DNA from: a virus
IMG/VR virus record: IMGVR_UViG_3300045454_000137
Coordinates: 1-39,157 of that record
DNA: 39,157 nt
Strand: one strand, 5' to 3'
Both the position numbers and the translations under genes were made by a program. Position 1 is the stretch's first letter. Every line of letters begins with the position of its first letter. The notes under the pieces are model-generated. The model saw only the letters and a program-made list of their open reading frames with translations, ran no database searches and was not told where the DNA came from. Below, one piece after another: positions 6,391 through 13,422 of this stretch.

Positions 6391-7784
6391 CGCACACTCC
6401 TCATCACGTCGCGATCGATCACGGGTGCGCCCAGGTCTGCTGCCAAGTTGAGCGCGGCGGTCATCACGTTGTTGACAGCGAGCGGGTAGAGCAAGCTGAT
6501 GTGCTTGATCGACTGACCACCGTTGGAGCGCCGCTCTACCGTGAGTCGGGCGCGCAGCTCATCAACGCCGTCGTCGGTGATCAGATCGATCAGCGAACGT
6601 CCGGCCAGCTTTGCTTTGTGCTCCAGGTAGGGGCGCAGGTCGGAGCCCAGCGGCATCAGGTCGATCATTTCCAGCCGCTGATACACCTCGCGCACGTCGT
6701 GGGCGCGCTCGTTGAGGATCTGGCGCAGCTCGGGCTGTGCCAGCAACAGAATGCCCAGCGCAGGCCGGCGGCCGATGCGTGTGCGCTCATGCAGACGCTT
6801 CAGATGCTTTAGGGTCTGCTTGGGCATGTCGTGCGCCTCTTCGATGATGAGCAGATGCGCGTTGCCCGCCTTCACAGAGTCATCGAGCAGCTTGACGAGT
6901 TGCCGTGTGCGTGACTCGATCGTCTGCTTGATGGGCGCACTGGGATCCAGGCTGGCGACGCATGCCGTCAGGATGTCGCCCGACTTGAGCACCTTGGCGA
7001 GCGTGTCGGTGTGCCCCATGCCCAGCACTGATGGCTCGATGGTGATGACAGGCTGCGGCGTGCTGGTTTGAAGTCGGTCTTTGAGGTCGGCCAGTATCGT
7101 GGTCTTGCCTGCGCCAGATTCGCCCAGGATGGCCACGAACGACCCATTGACCGCCGCTTGCCAGCAGGCTTCACGCACAAAGCGAATCTCGCCGCTGACG
7201 AACATCTCAGCCTCGCTGGACACTTCGCCATCGAACGGGTTTTGGAAGAGGCCGAACGCCTTGCGTGCGGCCATCGACAGGGTCTGTTTGCCCATCAGCA
7301 TTTCGGTCTCCTGATGCTCTGCGGGTTGGGGGCGTGTGGTGCGTATTGCGGGGGCTTTGGTGGGCTTCGGGGGCTTGGGCGGGACGCGGTCAAACGCTGT
7401 GGACAGCTCGTCATCGGTGGCGCCCCGCTTGCGCAGTAGCGCCAGAATCGAATCGCGGTCGACCATCAATCGCTTGGGCCAGCGGTCGGTTGTGATGCCC
7501 AAATGCAGCGTGCTGACGCCGATGCCGGCGGCATGGGCCATGTCGCGTACGCCGACTTGCAGACGTTCTGCGAGTCGCTTGATGTTGAGTTCGCCGCCCA
7601 TGTCACGGGGCTCTCTGGGCTCTGTTGCAGCGTCTGCATGTGTTGCTTCGCACGGTGCAGTGGTCATAGGCTCCTTTGGGGGGGTGAGGATCGGTGTTGG
7701 GCGCGACCGCAAGCTGGCTGCGTTACGCAGTTGCATGCGGCCGTACTGCTCGGCCCGAACGTAGTCAATGAGGCGCCGTCTCAT
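6387..7784 (-). CDS. Transposition ATPase, MuB-like target-DNA activator
   Basis: AAA+ ATPase: Walker A GESGAGKTT (residues 221-229 of the 465-residue form), Walker B LLIIEE (311-316), and arginine-rich sensor regions (RLHERTRIGRRPALGILLLAQPEL). An N-terminal region contains a helix-turn-helix-like segment (MAHAAGIGVSTLHLGI), as in MuB, which binds target DNA, delivers it to MuA and gives target immunity. Two starts are credible. ATG 7784 overlaps the transposase stop (ATGA) with GGAGG. ATG 7667 has AAGGAG and gives 426 residues. The longer form is listed. It lies directly downstream of the transposase as in Mu. Confidence 0.88.
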   Translation of the reverse strand: MRRRLIDYVRAEQYGRMQLRNAASLRSRPTPILTPPKEPMTTAPCEATHADAATEPREPRDMGGELNIKRLAERLQVGVRDMAHAAGIGVSTLHLGITTDRWPKRLMVDRDSILALLRKRGATDDELSTAFDRVPPKPPKPTKAPAIRTTRPQPAEHQETEMLMGKQTLSMAARKAFGLFQNPFDGEVSSEAEMFVSGEIRFVREACWQAAVNGSFVAILGESGAGKTTILADLKDRLQTSTPQPVITIEPSVLGMGHTDTLAKVLKSGDILTACVASLDPSAPIKQTIESRTRQLVKLLDDSVKAGNAHLLIIEEAHDMPKQTLKHLKRLHERTRIGRRPALGILLLAQPELRQILNERAHDVREVYQRLEMIDLMPLGSDLRPYLEHKAKLAGRSLIDLITDDGVDELRARLTVERRSNGGQSIKHISLLYPLAVNNVMTAALNLAADLGAPVIDRDVMRSVR

Positions 7785-9565
7785 GAGCCACCTCCGACGA
7801 TTCGCAGGCCGGTGGTGCCCGTGGCGCTGGGCGCTTCAGCAGGGGCAGCAGCCGGGCTGCGGAACTGCGCAGCAATGCCAGCAATCTTGTCTTCAGGCAC
7901 AGACTGCTCGGGCCAGCGCTGCTGCAGCCACTTGAAGACCTCGGGCGTGTAATCGCTGCCGAGCAGATCTTTGAGGCGCTTTGCAGATTCGACCCACGAC
8001 AAGCGGGCGGCTTCGACCTGGCGGGTGGTGATGTCGTGCGCGGTGCCGCGACGAGGCAGGAACGCGGGCAGTTGCGCCTCTTCGAACCGGGTGAATGGGT
8101 TGACGCGGCCCTCGAACACCAGCGCGCCCTTTTCTTGGCGGGCCTTGGCTTCGTCCAGGTCGGCGCCGCCATATGCTGCGATGGTGGCTGCGTCGCGGTT
8201 GTCGTCAACGCGTGAGCGGGGTGCCGTGCGGATCTCTTGGCCGATGACGGGCGCGTCGGTGCGCTTGCCCCAGTCGTCACGCTCGATGGGCTCGACGGTC
8301 ATCCAGCAGATCTCGCCGGTGCTGTCGTCGGTGTAGGCCACGTCGATGGCGGGGAGGCGGTAGGGGTTGACCACCACCTGAACCTTTGCGCCAGGCATCA
8401 CACCTGGCACAAAGCGCAGATCGAACGTTTGTGAGCCGTGGCCTTTGACAGCGTAGGTGATGTCCAGGTTGTTGGACACGCGGCGATCGACAGGGTGAGA
8501 TGTCACGAGCTCGCGCATGACATCCACTGGCGGGGCAATGCGCAACTGCTCAGCGGTGATCATCATCCAGGCCTCATGCCTGGTGCGCTGGTAGCGGCTG
8601 TGCACCTTGGTGGCGCCGTACCAATTGGACCATGCAAGAGCCTTTTGGTTGAGGTCATCCAGATCGCGCACGTGCACGAAGTTCAGGCTGGACTCGAAAT
8701 GGATCTCCACCAGGTGGTGAGCTTTTTCAACGGAGCCATTTGCCCGGCTGTTGTGGCGCTCGTGCACGGTTTGCTCAACTTGCAGGCGCGTGAGCAGGTT
8801 TCGGGCCGATGCCGAGGTGTTGGCGCTGCCCATGTCCATCTGCACGATGAACGGCACGCCATGCACGATGTGGCCATCCTTGGGTGCAAAGCACCAGATC
8901 AGGAAATCGGTGAGGTGGGCGGCGCACTCTGAGCCCAGGTAGTAGCGGCACAGGATTTCGTGCGTGCAGTGGTCTGCATAGGTATAGCGGATCAGGCGCT
9001 CGGCCTGGATGCGAGTGACGTTGGAGGGCTTGTTCTTGTAGAACTTCTTCTCATCCATCACCTGCAGGCCGACCGCGTTGCTCAGGTAGTACGCCACGCA
9101 CACCGAGGCGTCGACCTGGCCGACGTGGTTGGGGTGCAGGCTGCGCTGCTCGATCGCCGGGGTGGGCCTTGTGAGTTGGTCAGGGTGCAGGCCTTTTTCG
9201 CGCAGGATGACGGCGATGCGTGACGCCGACAGGTCGGTGCTGATCTGCCCGTCTGCCTTCAGCATTTCGACAGCTTGGTCAAAGGTCATGATGCGGTTGC
9301 CCGTCTTGCGGAACGTGCCCAGCAGCGCCGCGCTGATGGTGAGCAGCTCAGCGTGATCGATGGCGCGCTGCCCGGCATCACTGCGGCGCTTGCGGCCTGT
9401 GGTGCGGCCCATGTGGTCTTTGAGCCAGCGCTGCACGGTTTGCACAGACACACCCAGGCTGGCCGCTGCGTCTGCGATCAGTGCGCCCTTCTGGCCCTGG
9501 CGTGCGGCATCCAGCCGGGCCTGCAGGTCGGCCAGGTATTGCACCTGAGTGGGTGTGAGTGGCAT
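7781..9565 (-). CDS. DDE transposase, MuA-like (transposase A)
   Basis: The product has 594 residues from the ATG at 9565 (GGGGG upstream). An N-terminal helix-turn-helix (about 28-50, ADAAASLGVSVQTVQRWLKD) leads into an RNase H-like catalytic domain. Its triad is D152 (GQVDASV), D244 (QMDMGS) and E280 (NGSVEKAH); the last two are exactly 35 residues apart, the classic DD(35)E. A beta-barrel-like and basic C-terminal region follows, probably contacting the ATPase. The reaction is strand transfer of phage ends into target DNA for integration and replicative transposition. A longer in-frame start would overlap the neighbour and is rejected. Confidence 0.93.
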   Translation of the reverse strand: MPLTPTQVQYLADLQARLDAARQGQKGALIADAAASLGVSVQTVQRWLKDHMGRTTGRKRRSDAGQRAIDHAELLTISAALLGTFRKTGNRIMTFDQAVEMLKADGQISTDLSASRIAVILREKGLHPDQLTRPTPAIEQRSLHPNHVGQVDASVCVAYYLSNAVGLQVMDEKKFYKNKPSNVTRIQAERLIRYTYADHCTHEILCRYYLGSECAAHLTDFLIWCFAPKDGHIVHGVPFIVQMDMGSANTSASARNLLTRLQVEQTVHERHNSRANGSVEKAHHLVEIHFESSLNFVHVRDLDDLNQKALAWSNWYGATKVHSRYQRTRHEAWMMITAEQLRIAPPVDVMRELVTSHPVDRRVSNNLDITYAVKGHGSQTFDLRFVPGVMPGAKVQVVVNPYRLPAIDVAYTDDSTGEICWMTVEPIERDDWGKRTDAPVIGQEIRTAPRSRVDDNRDAATIAAYGGADLDEAKARQEKGALVFEGRVNPFTRFEEAQLPAFLPRRGTAHDITTRQVEAARLSWVESAKRLKDLLGSDYTPEVFKWLQQRWPEQSVPEDKIAGIAAQFRSPAAAPAEAPSATGTTGLRIVGGGS

Positions 9566-9578
9566 GTGCAGCCCCCGC

Positions 9579-10490
9579 TCAGCCTTGCTTGCCGGGCTTG
9601 GTGTTGGCGTCGGCGGCCCGGGCCCATTCGGGGACATAGCTGCCCGCCAGCTTGTCTTGCACGTGATGATCAAGACACTCGGCCACGCGGGCGTGCACAT
9701 AGCGCAGTTGCTCGGCCATACGGGCCTGCACCGCTTCGTTGTGGATGGTGTCGAGCGCTTCACCGACAACAACGCTGAGGCGGGCCACGCCCAGCTCGAC
9801 TTCGCGCACCGCAGCGGCCACTTCATCCAGCGCGGCCTGTTCGGCTTGCGTTTTGGCGATCGAGTCCGGTGAGGGCTTGAACTTCTTTGCCTGCTTGAGC
9901 TTGACGTCCAGGTCGTTGATCTTGTCGTCTTTGGCGCGGATCAGCGAGTCTTTGGCGTCCGCGTGCTGGCGCAGCTCGCGCAGCGCGGCGCGCAGCTCAG
10001 AGACGGACATGCAGGCCACGTCGTCAAGATCCAGCTCGCCCACCTCGCCGCCACCATCGAGCGTGTCGAGGTCTTCATCATCGAGCACGAGCAGCTCGAT
10101 GAGCTTGGTCTTGCCCAGGCTGAGCAGCTTGTCTGAGCGGCTCTTGCGTGGATCTGCAAACTTGATGGTGGCGGTGGTGATCTTGCGGGCGGTGCGGTCG
10201 CTCAAGCCCATCCCTTCCAGGCGCTTGGTCCACTCACCGTGTGGCACCACCTGGCGCAGCACCATCAGGCGCACACCGATGTGGAACATGGCTTCAACAG
10301 CGCTGGCTTGATAGCCACGGATCTCGCTGCAGAGCACATCGGGGTTAGCGCTTGCCAGTGAGAAATTACGGATGATGTCGCGCGTGCTGTCATTGAGCAG
10401 CGCCAGGGCGCTGGTGTGATCAGCGTCAGCAGCCAGATCTGCTGCGGGGATGAGTTCAGCGGCTGGGGCCTGGGCGGCAGTGCGTGCCAT
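9579..10490 (-). CDS. DUF3102-like phage protein
   Basis: The product has 303 residues from the ATG at 10490 (GGAG upstream, spacing about 11). The N-terminal half carries the pattern VRLMVLRQVVPHGEWTKRLEGMGLSDRTARKITTA, typical of DUF3102-type phage proteins in which a winged-helix-like segment reads HGxWxxxL...S.RTA. An acidic linker (LDDEDLDTLDGGGEVGELDLDD) and a long coiled coil follow. Position directly before the transposase suggests a role in early DNA transactions, but this is not established. Confidence 0.65.
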   Translation of the reverse strand: MARTAAQAPAAELIPAADLAADADHTSALALLNDSTRDIIRNFSLASANPDVLCSEIRGYQASAVEAMFHIGVRLMVLRQVVPHGEWTKRLEGMGLSDRTARKITTATIKFADPRKSRSDKLLSLGKTKLIELLVLDDEDLDTLDGGGEVGELDLDDVACMSVSELRAALRELRQHADAKDSLIRAKDDKINDLDVKLKQAKKFKPSPDSIAKTQAEQAALDEVAAAVREVELGVARLSVVVGEALDTIHNEAVQARMAEQLRYVHARVAECLDHHVQDKLAGSYVPEWARAADANTKPGKQG

Positions 10491-10510
10491 GTGTGGTTGT
10501 CTCCGTTGGG

Positions 10511-10822
10511 TCAGATGGATGAGGTGCGGCTGAAGCGGCCGCGCACTTCGTTGAGTCGTTGCTGGGCACGATCGAGCGCGATCGAGTGCTGCACAGCGAT
10601 TTGCACGATGGGTGGGGCCAGGCGCCACCGGCCGGTGTCCGGCAGTTGCTCGGCCATGCCTGCGGCTTTGAGGTTGGCCAGGTCGCGTGTGGTGATGGAT
10701 GGCGAGCAGTGCTGCAGCGCCGCGATCTCTGACGGGGCCAGGCCCGAGATCTCGTTGCCAGCCAGTACCTGGATGAGCTTGAGGATGCGCTGCTGGGGGG
10801 CGCAGATGTAGCGATCAGACAT
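10511..10822 (-). CDS. Winged-helix DNA-binding protein
   Basis: The 103-residue product has an N-terminal winged helix (QQRILKLIQVLAGNEISGLAPSEIAALQHCSPSITTRDLANLKAAGMAEQLPDTGRWRLA) with an IclR/MarR-like layout. A helical tail follows. The start at 10822 has GAGGGC and overlaps the upstream gene by 8 nt. It is a likely accessory early regulator with unknown target. Confidence 0.65.
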   Translation of the reverse strand: MSDRYICAPQQRILKLIQVLAGNEISGLAPSEIAALQHCSPSITTRDLANLKAAGMAEQLPDTGRWRLAPPIVQIAVQHSIALDRAQQRLNEVRGRFSRTSSI

Positions 10823-11084
10823 GGGCAGCCCTCACGCTGACGGCGCCGGATTTGTGCAGGCAGATCTGGGCGTTGGTTTCCTCTGTGAGCTCGTGGACCA
10901 TGTTGTGGAACATGTCGGCTCGGTCATCTGCCCAGTCGCGCTCGCGGGTCAGGCGCTCGATCTCATCCTGTGCGGCTTCGAGCTGCTCGCTGAGGTGCGC
11001 GGCCAGGGCGCGCAGGTGCGGCAACTCCCATGCATCGAGCTTGCGCTGGATGCGATTGAGTTCATTGAGTTGAGCGGTATTCAT
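10815..11084 (-). CDS. Small coiled-coil early protein
   Basis: The 89-residue product is almost entirely predicted helix or coiled coil (LNELNRIQRKLDAW, LAAHLSEQLEAAQDEIERLTRERD). It starts at 11084 in an ATGA overlap with the Ner-like gene, so it is cotranslated with it. No family is recognised; small coiled-coil proteins of this kind are common at this position in transposable phages. Confidence 0.6.
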   Translation of the reverse strand: MNTAQLNELNRIQRKLDAWELPHLRALAAHLSEQLEAAQDEIERLTRERDWADDRADMFHNMVHELTEETNAQICLHKSGAVSVRAAHV

Positions 11085-11347
11085 GCCGCGACCCTCCGCT
11101 GTGAACGTTTTTGCGTTACCGCTTCTTTGAGCGATTCGAGCATTTCGATGTCGGGGTACTTGCCGGGCCAGAGCTTGCTGACCGGGATGCCTGTGACATC
11201 GGAGATGCGCTTTGCAACCCGGGCACTCTTCTGACGCCCGTGAATCACGTGACTCACAGCCATGTCAGAGACCTGGAGGTCTCGCGCTACATCCGCCTGC
11301 GTTAGCGACTTCTTACGAATCGCGGCTTTGATGTCTTCTGCGTGCAT
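11081..11347 (-). CDS. ner: Ner-like transcriptional regulator
   Basis: The 88-residue product has a helix-turn-helix matching the Ner/Nlp family: LTQADVARDLQVSDMAVSHVIHGRQKSARVAKRISDVTGIPVSKLWPGKYPD. In Mu, Ner is the first early gene. It represses both the early and the repressor promoters during lytic growth. Here it is also the first gene of the early operon, divergent from the repressor. Start choice is uncertain: ATG 11347 has no Shine-Dalgarno, while an in-frame TTG at 11368 has GGA about 8 nt upstream and adds seven residues. One operator-like motif lies immediately upstream of the ATG. Confidence 0.82.
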   Translation of the reverse strand: MHAEDIKAAIRKKSLTQADVARDLQVSDMAVSHVIHGRQKSARVAKRISDVTGIPVSKLWPGKYPDIEMLESLKEAVTQKRSQRRVAA

Positions 11348-11369
11348 GGTTGATCGTTTAAGATTCAAG

Positions 11370-11396
11370 TTGATTGTTCCAATTGAGCGCTATATT
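11370..11396 (+). promoter_or_regulatory. Possible repressor promoter
   Basis: TATATT at 11391-11396 is a fair -10 on the plus strand. The best -35, TTGATT at 11370-11375, is spaced only 15 nt, so the promoter would be weak or activator-dependent. It overlaps the -10 of the opposing early promoter and one operator-like motif, so the two transcripts would compete. Confidence 0.4.
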
Positions 11397-11419
11397 AGCA
11401 CCCATGAACGCTATGTCAA
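11392..11419 (-). promoter_or_regulatory. Early operon promoter
   Basis: On the minus strand a perfect -35 TTGACA (11419-11414) is followed 16 nt later by TAATAT (11397-11392). It points at the Ner-like gene about 45 nt on and lies between operator-like motifs, as expected for a repressed early promoter. Confidence 0.65.
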
Positions 11420-11445
11420 CGAAAAACGATCAATGAAAGACTCAA

Positions 11446-12324
11446 ATGGGCCGTAAGCTCTCGAAAGACATCCCGCCGTTGCTCAAAAACGTCATGCGGG
11501 CTTATGGTGAAGACACCCTGCTTGATCTGTCGGCAAGGCTTGGGTTGCCCTACAGCACCGTACGCAACTGGTACACCCGCGATGTGGTGCCCGATGCCTG
11601 GGTCCGAAAAGCGGCGTTAGATACAGGCTGGTCCGAGGGGGACTTACGCAGCAGGAGTGGTCGTTCAAATGCCGACCACTCTTCTTCTTTGGTTGCGTCA
11701 CATATAGAAATAAACAGACCGGCCAACGAAAGCCGCGAGGCTCCGAGGTTGGTCAAACCGGCCGTTGAAGGCCGATTTGACGAGTCTCCGAAGTTGAAGC
11801 GCTACAGCGCTACCTTTGCAAAGGCGCTGACGGGAGTTCGGTCGCCCGACGAGCAGCTTGGATACGGTGCCCGTGATATGAACCCAGACTGCTGGGTGAT
11901 GCACCAGGTCAACGGCCGTACCGTCGACCTGATATTGATCCCTGCTGTCACGACTGATCTGGATGGAATCACCATCGATCCTGTCGCTGGCGAGATGGCT
12001 GTCAGCCGGCGGTGGATGCAGTTCAATCTGGGTGAGGTGGCTGGCACCTTTGCAACTGTTCGGGTTACGGGCGACTCTATGGCGCCAACGTTTCGTGAAG
12101 GCGAGACCGTTGTTGTCGATACAACGCGGCGTGATCTGGATACGGGTGGCGTGTTTGCGCTGCGGCGCGGCAGAGATGTTGTGATCAGGCGCCTGATCTT
12201 GCGAATGAATGGCGCGTACGACGTGCTGGCTGACAACCCGGTCTACCCGGGTGACGAGATGAGCGAAGAGGACTTGGAACGCATGCAGTGCATCGGCCGG
12301 GTGGTCTGGCCAAAATCACGTTGA
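11446..12324 (+). CDS. Phage repressor, CI-type N-terminus with S24/LexA-like C-terminus
   Basis: The 292-residue product has an N-terminal CI-repressor-type helix-turn-helix (residues 8-66, LLDLSARLGLPYSTVRNWYTR). After a linker comes a C-terminal S24 peptidase-like domain with the serine motif TGDSMAPTF (S211). At the place of the general-base lysine the sequence is VIRRL (R248), where LexA and CI have K, so self-cleavage is doubtful. The protein should hold lysogeny by repressing the divergent early promoter. It starts at ATG 11446 with only a weak GAAAGA site. Five small genes follow on the same strand and could be cotranscribed. Confidence 0.85.
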   Translation: MGRKLSKDIPPLLKNVMRAYGEDTLLDLSARLGLPYSTVRNWYTRDVVPDAWVRKAALDTGWSEGDLRSRSGRSNADHSSSLVASHIEINRPANESREAPRLVKPAVEGRFDESPKLKRYSATFAKALTGVRSPDEQLGYGARDMNPDCWVMHQVNGRTVDLILIPAVTTDLDGITIDPVAGEMAVSRRWMQFNLGEVAGTFATVRVTGDSMAPTFREGETVVVDTTRRDLDTGGVFALRRGRDVVIRRLILRMNGAYDVLADNPVYPGDEMSEEDLERMQCIGRVVWPKSR

Positions 12325-12335
12325 CGGGGGTGAAC

Positions 12336-12602
12336 ATGAGCGAACAGGTATCGGCGCCAAAAATGGCGCCAGTGATGGGTGTGTATGCCGTGGTTGGTGC
12401 CGTCGTATTAGTCGGCCTGGTTGCGGCCATACAGAGCAGTTGCACGTCGGCGGCAGCACAGAAGCAGGCCCTGGTGGATGACTGCGTAAAGCGCGGGGTC
12501 AAGTACTTCATGGATACGGGGTCGTATCCACGGCTGTCCGATGGCCGCGTGCCTCACGACGTTGCAACTGAGCGCTGCAGGAGGACTACCAATGCGTTTT
12601 AA
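12336..12602 (+). CDS. Small single-pass membrane protein (cargo gene)
   Basis: The product has 88 residues from the ATG at 12336 (GGGGGT upstream), 11 nt after the repressor stop. One membrane segment lies at about residues 10-31 (MGVYAVVGAVVLVGLVAAIQS). It is followed by a soluble C-terminal part with three cysteines in all (SSCTS, DDCVKRG, ERCRR), suggesting a periplasmic, disulphide-bearing domain. No family is recognised. Position directly behind the repressor fits a lysogenically expressed gene such as an exclusion factor; this is inference. Confidence 0.65.
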   Translation: MSEQVSAPKMAPVMGVYAVVGAVVLVGLVAAIQSSCTSAAAQKQALVDDCVKRGVKYFMDTGSYPRLSDGRVPHDVATERCRRTTNAF

Positions 12603-13017
12603 TCTATTTGTCGCTGTGTGTGCAGCAGGCTGGCTGGCAGGCTGCGCCACTCAGCCCGTCTCTATCAGCCAAGCTCAGGCGGTGCCTGCGTCTCAACTGC
12701 TGTCGGCGCAATGGTCGCAGCCGGATGGCACCAGGACGGCTACCGTTACCGTGCGGCGTGACGCTGGGTTCACCGGCTCAGCGTGTGCCACCAGGTTGTA
12801 CATCGATGGAGCAGAGTGGGTAGATATCAAGCCAGGCCAGATGGCCACCGCTCACCTGCCGCCTGGTGAAGCTGTGCTCAGCGCCAGGCCGGCCCCTGGG
12901 CTGTGTCCGGATTCTCTGGTGGAGTTGATGGTGAGGCCTGAATCAGGCAAAGTTAAGCACTTCAGGGTCGGGCATTCAGGATCGATGGATATCGTTCTTC
13001 AGCCGACGGCCTTTTGA
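12592..13017 (+). CDS. Predicted lipoprotein (cargo gene)
   Basis: The product has 141 residues from the ATG at 12592, with GGAGG upstream and an 11-nt overlap with the preceding gene. A lipoprotein signal peptide (MRFNLFVAVCAAGWLAGCATQ) ends in the lipobox LAGC, so the mature protein begins at Cys19. The mature part looks beta-rich (TATVTVRRDAGF, LYIDGAEWVDIKPGQMATAHLPPGEAVLSA) with two further cysteines, resembling small periplasmic beta-sandwich lipoproteins. It may alter the lysogen's envelope. The cognate function is unknown. Confidence 0.7.
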   Translation: MRFNLFVAVCAAGWLAGCATQPVSISQAQAVPASQLLSAQWSQPDGTRTATVTVRRDAGFTGSACATRLYIDGAEWVDIKPGQMATAHLPPGEAVLSARPAPGLCPDSLVELMVRPESGKVKHFRVGHSGSMDIVLQPTAF

Positions 13018-13050
13018 GCGTTATGCATTCCAAAAGTGAAAGGGTGTCAG

Positions 13051-13248
13051 ATGAGCGATCCGAAGAAAAACAGGCCACAACAGCCACCACCGCCCCGTGA
13101 CGAGCACGAGTTTGCGGAACATGCGCCTGGCAAGCAGGGTTGGGATGTATTTGATGACGTGCAGCGCATTGAGCCAATCCTTCGTGCGCCGGTTACGCCC
13201 CCGCCACCCAAGCGGCCCGGTGGCTCTGGTGGAGGCTCAAAAAAATGA
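13051..13248 (+). CDS. Proline-rich small protein, first of a tandem paralogous pair
   Basis: The product has 65 residues from the ATG at 13051. It begins SDPKKNRPQQPPPPR and ends QRIEPILRAPVTPPPPKRP followed by a Gly/Ser/Lys tail. The RIEPI-x-RAP-[VI]-TPPPP block is repeated in the next gene. It is low-complexity, without a membrane segment or signal peptide, so it is probably cytoplasmic and disordered, with a short linear motif as the conserved part. No family is recognised. Confidence 0.6.
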   Translation: MSDPKKNRPQQPPPPRDEHEFAEHAPGKQGWDVFDDVQRIEPILRAPVTPPPPKRPGGSGGGSKK

Positions 13249-13418
13249 ACGATCCAAAGAAGCCAACCCCTCCTGCCCCGAGGCCAAGTCAATCGCCGCC
13301 TCAGGAGAGGCCGAGCGGGGGGTACAACGAACGCGGCGGTGTGACGCATGATGGCGGGAAACGCATTGAGCCTATAAATAGGGCCCCCATCACGCCCCCG
13401 CCGCCTCGCAAGAAGTGA
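13245..13418 (+). CDS. Proline-rich small protein, second of the tandem paralogous pair
   Basis: The 57-residue product starts at ATG 13245, overlapping the previous stop in ATGA. It opens NDPKKPTPPAPRP and closes KRIEPINRAPITPPPPRKK, sharing both ends with its upstream neighbour while the middle differs (SGGYNERGGVTHDGG). Conservation of the ends, in-frame overlap and location support a real gene made by tandem duplication. No function is known. Confidence 0.55.
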   Translation: MNDPKKPTPPAPRPSQSPPQERPSGGYNERGGVTHDGGKRIEPINRAPITPPPPRKK

Positions 13419-13422
13419 GTTC

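Larger units (their letters stand above)
11350..11433. promoter_or_regulatory. Three operator-like TTGATYGTTY motifs in the divergent control region
   Basis: TTGATCGTTT occurs at 11350-11359 (plus). TTGATTGTTC occurs at 11370-11379 (plus), exactly 20 bp on. TTGATCGTTT occurs again on the minus strand at 11433-11424. The outer two form a perfect 10-bp inverted repeat framing the control region. A separate near-direct repeat GAGCGCTAT/GAACGCTAT lies between (11385 and 11406). These are candidate binding sites for Ner and/or the repressor; which protein binds which is not known. Confidence 0.6.
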
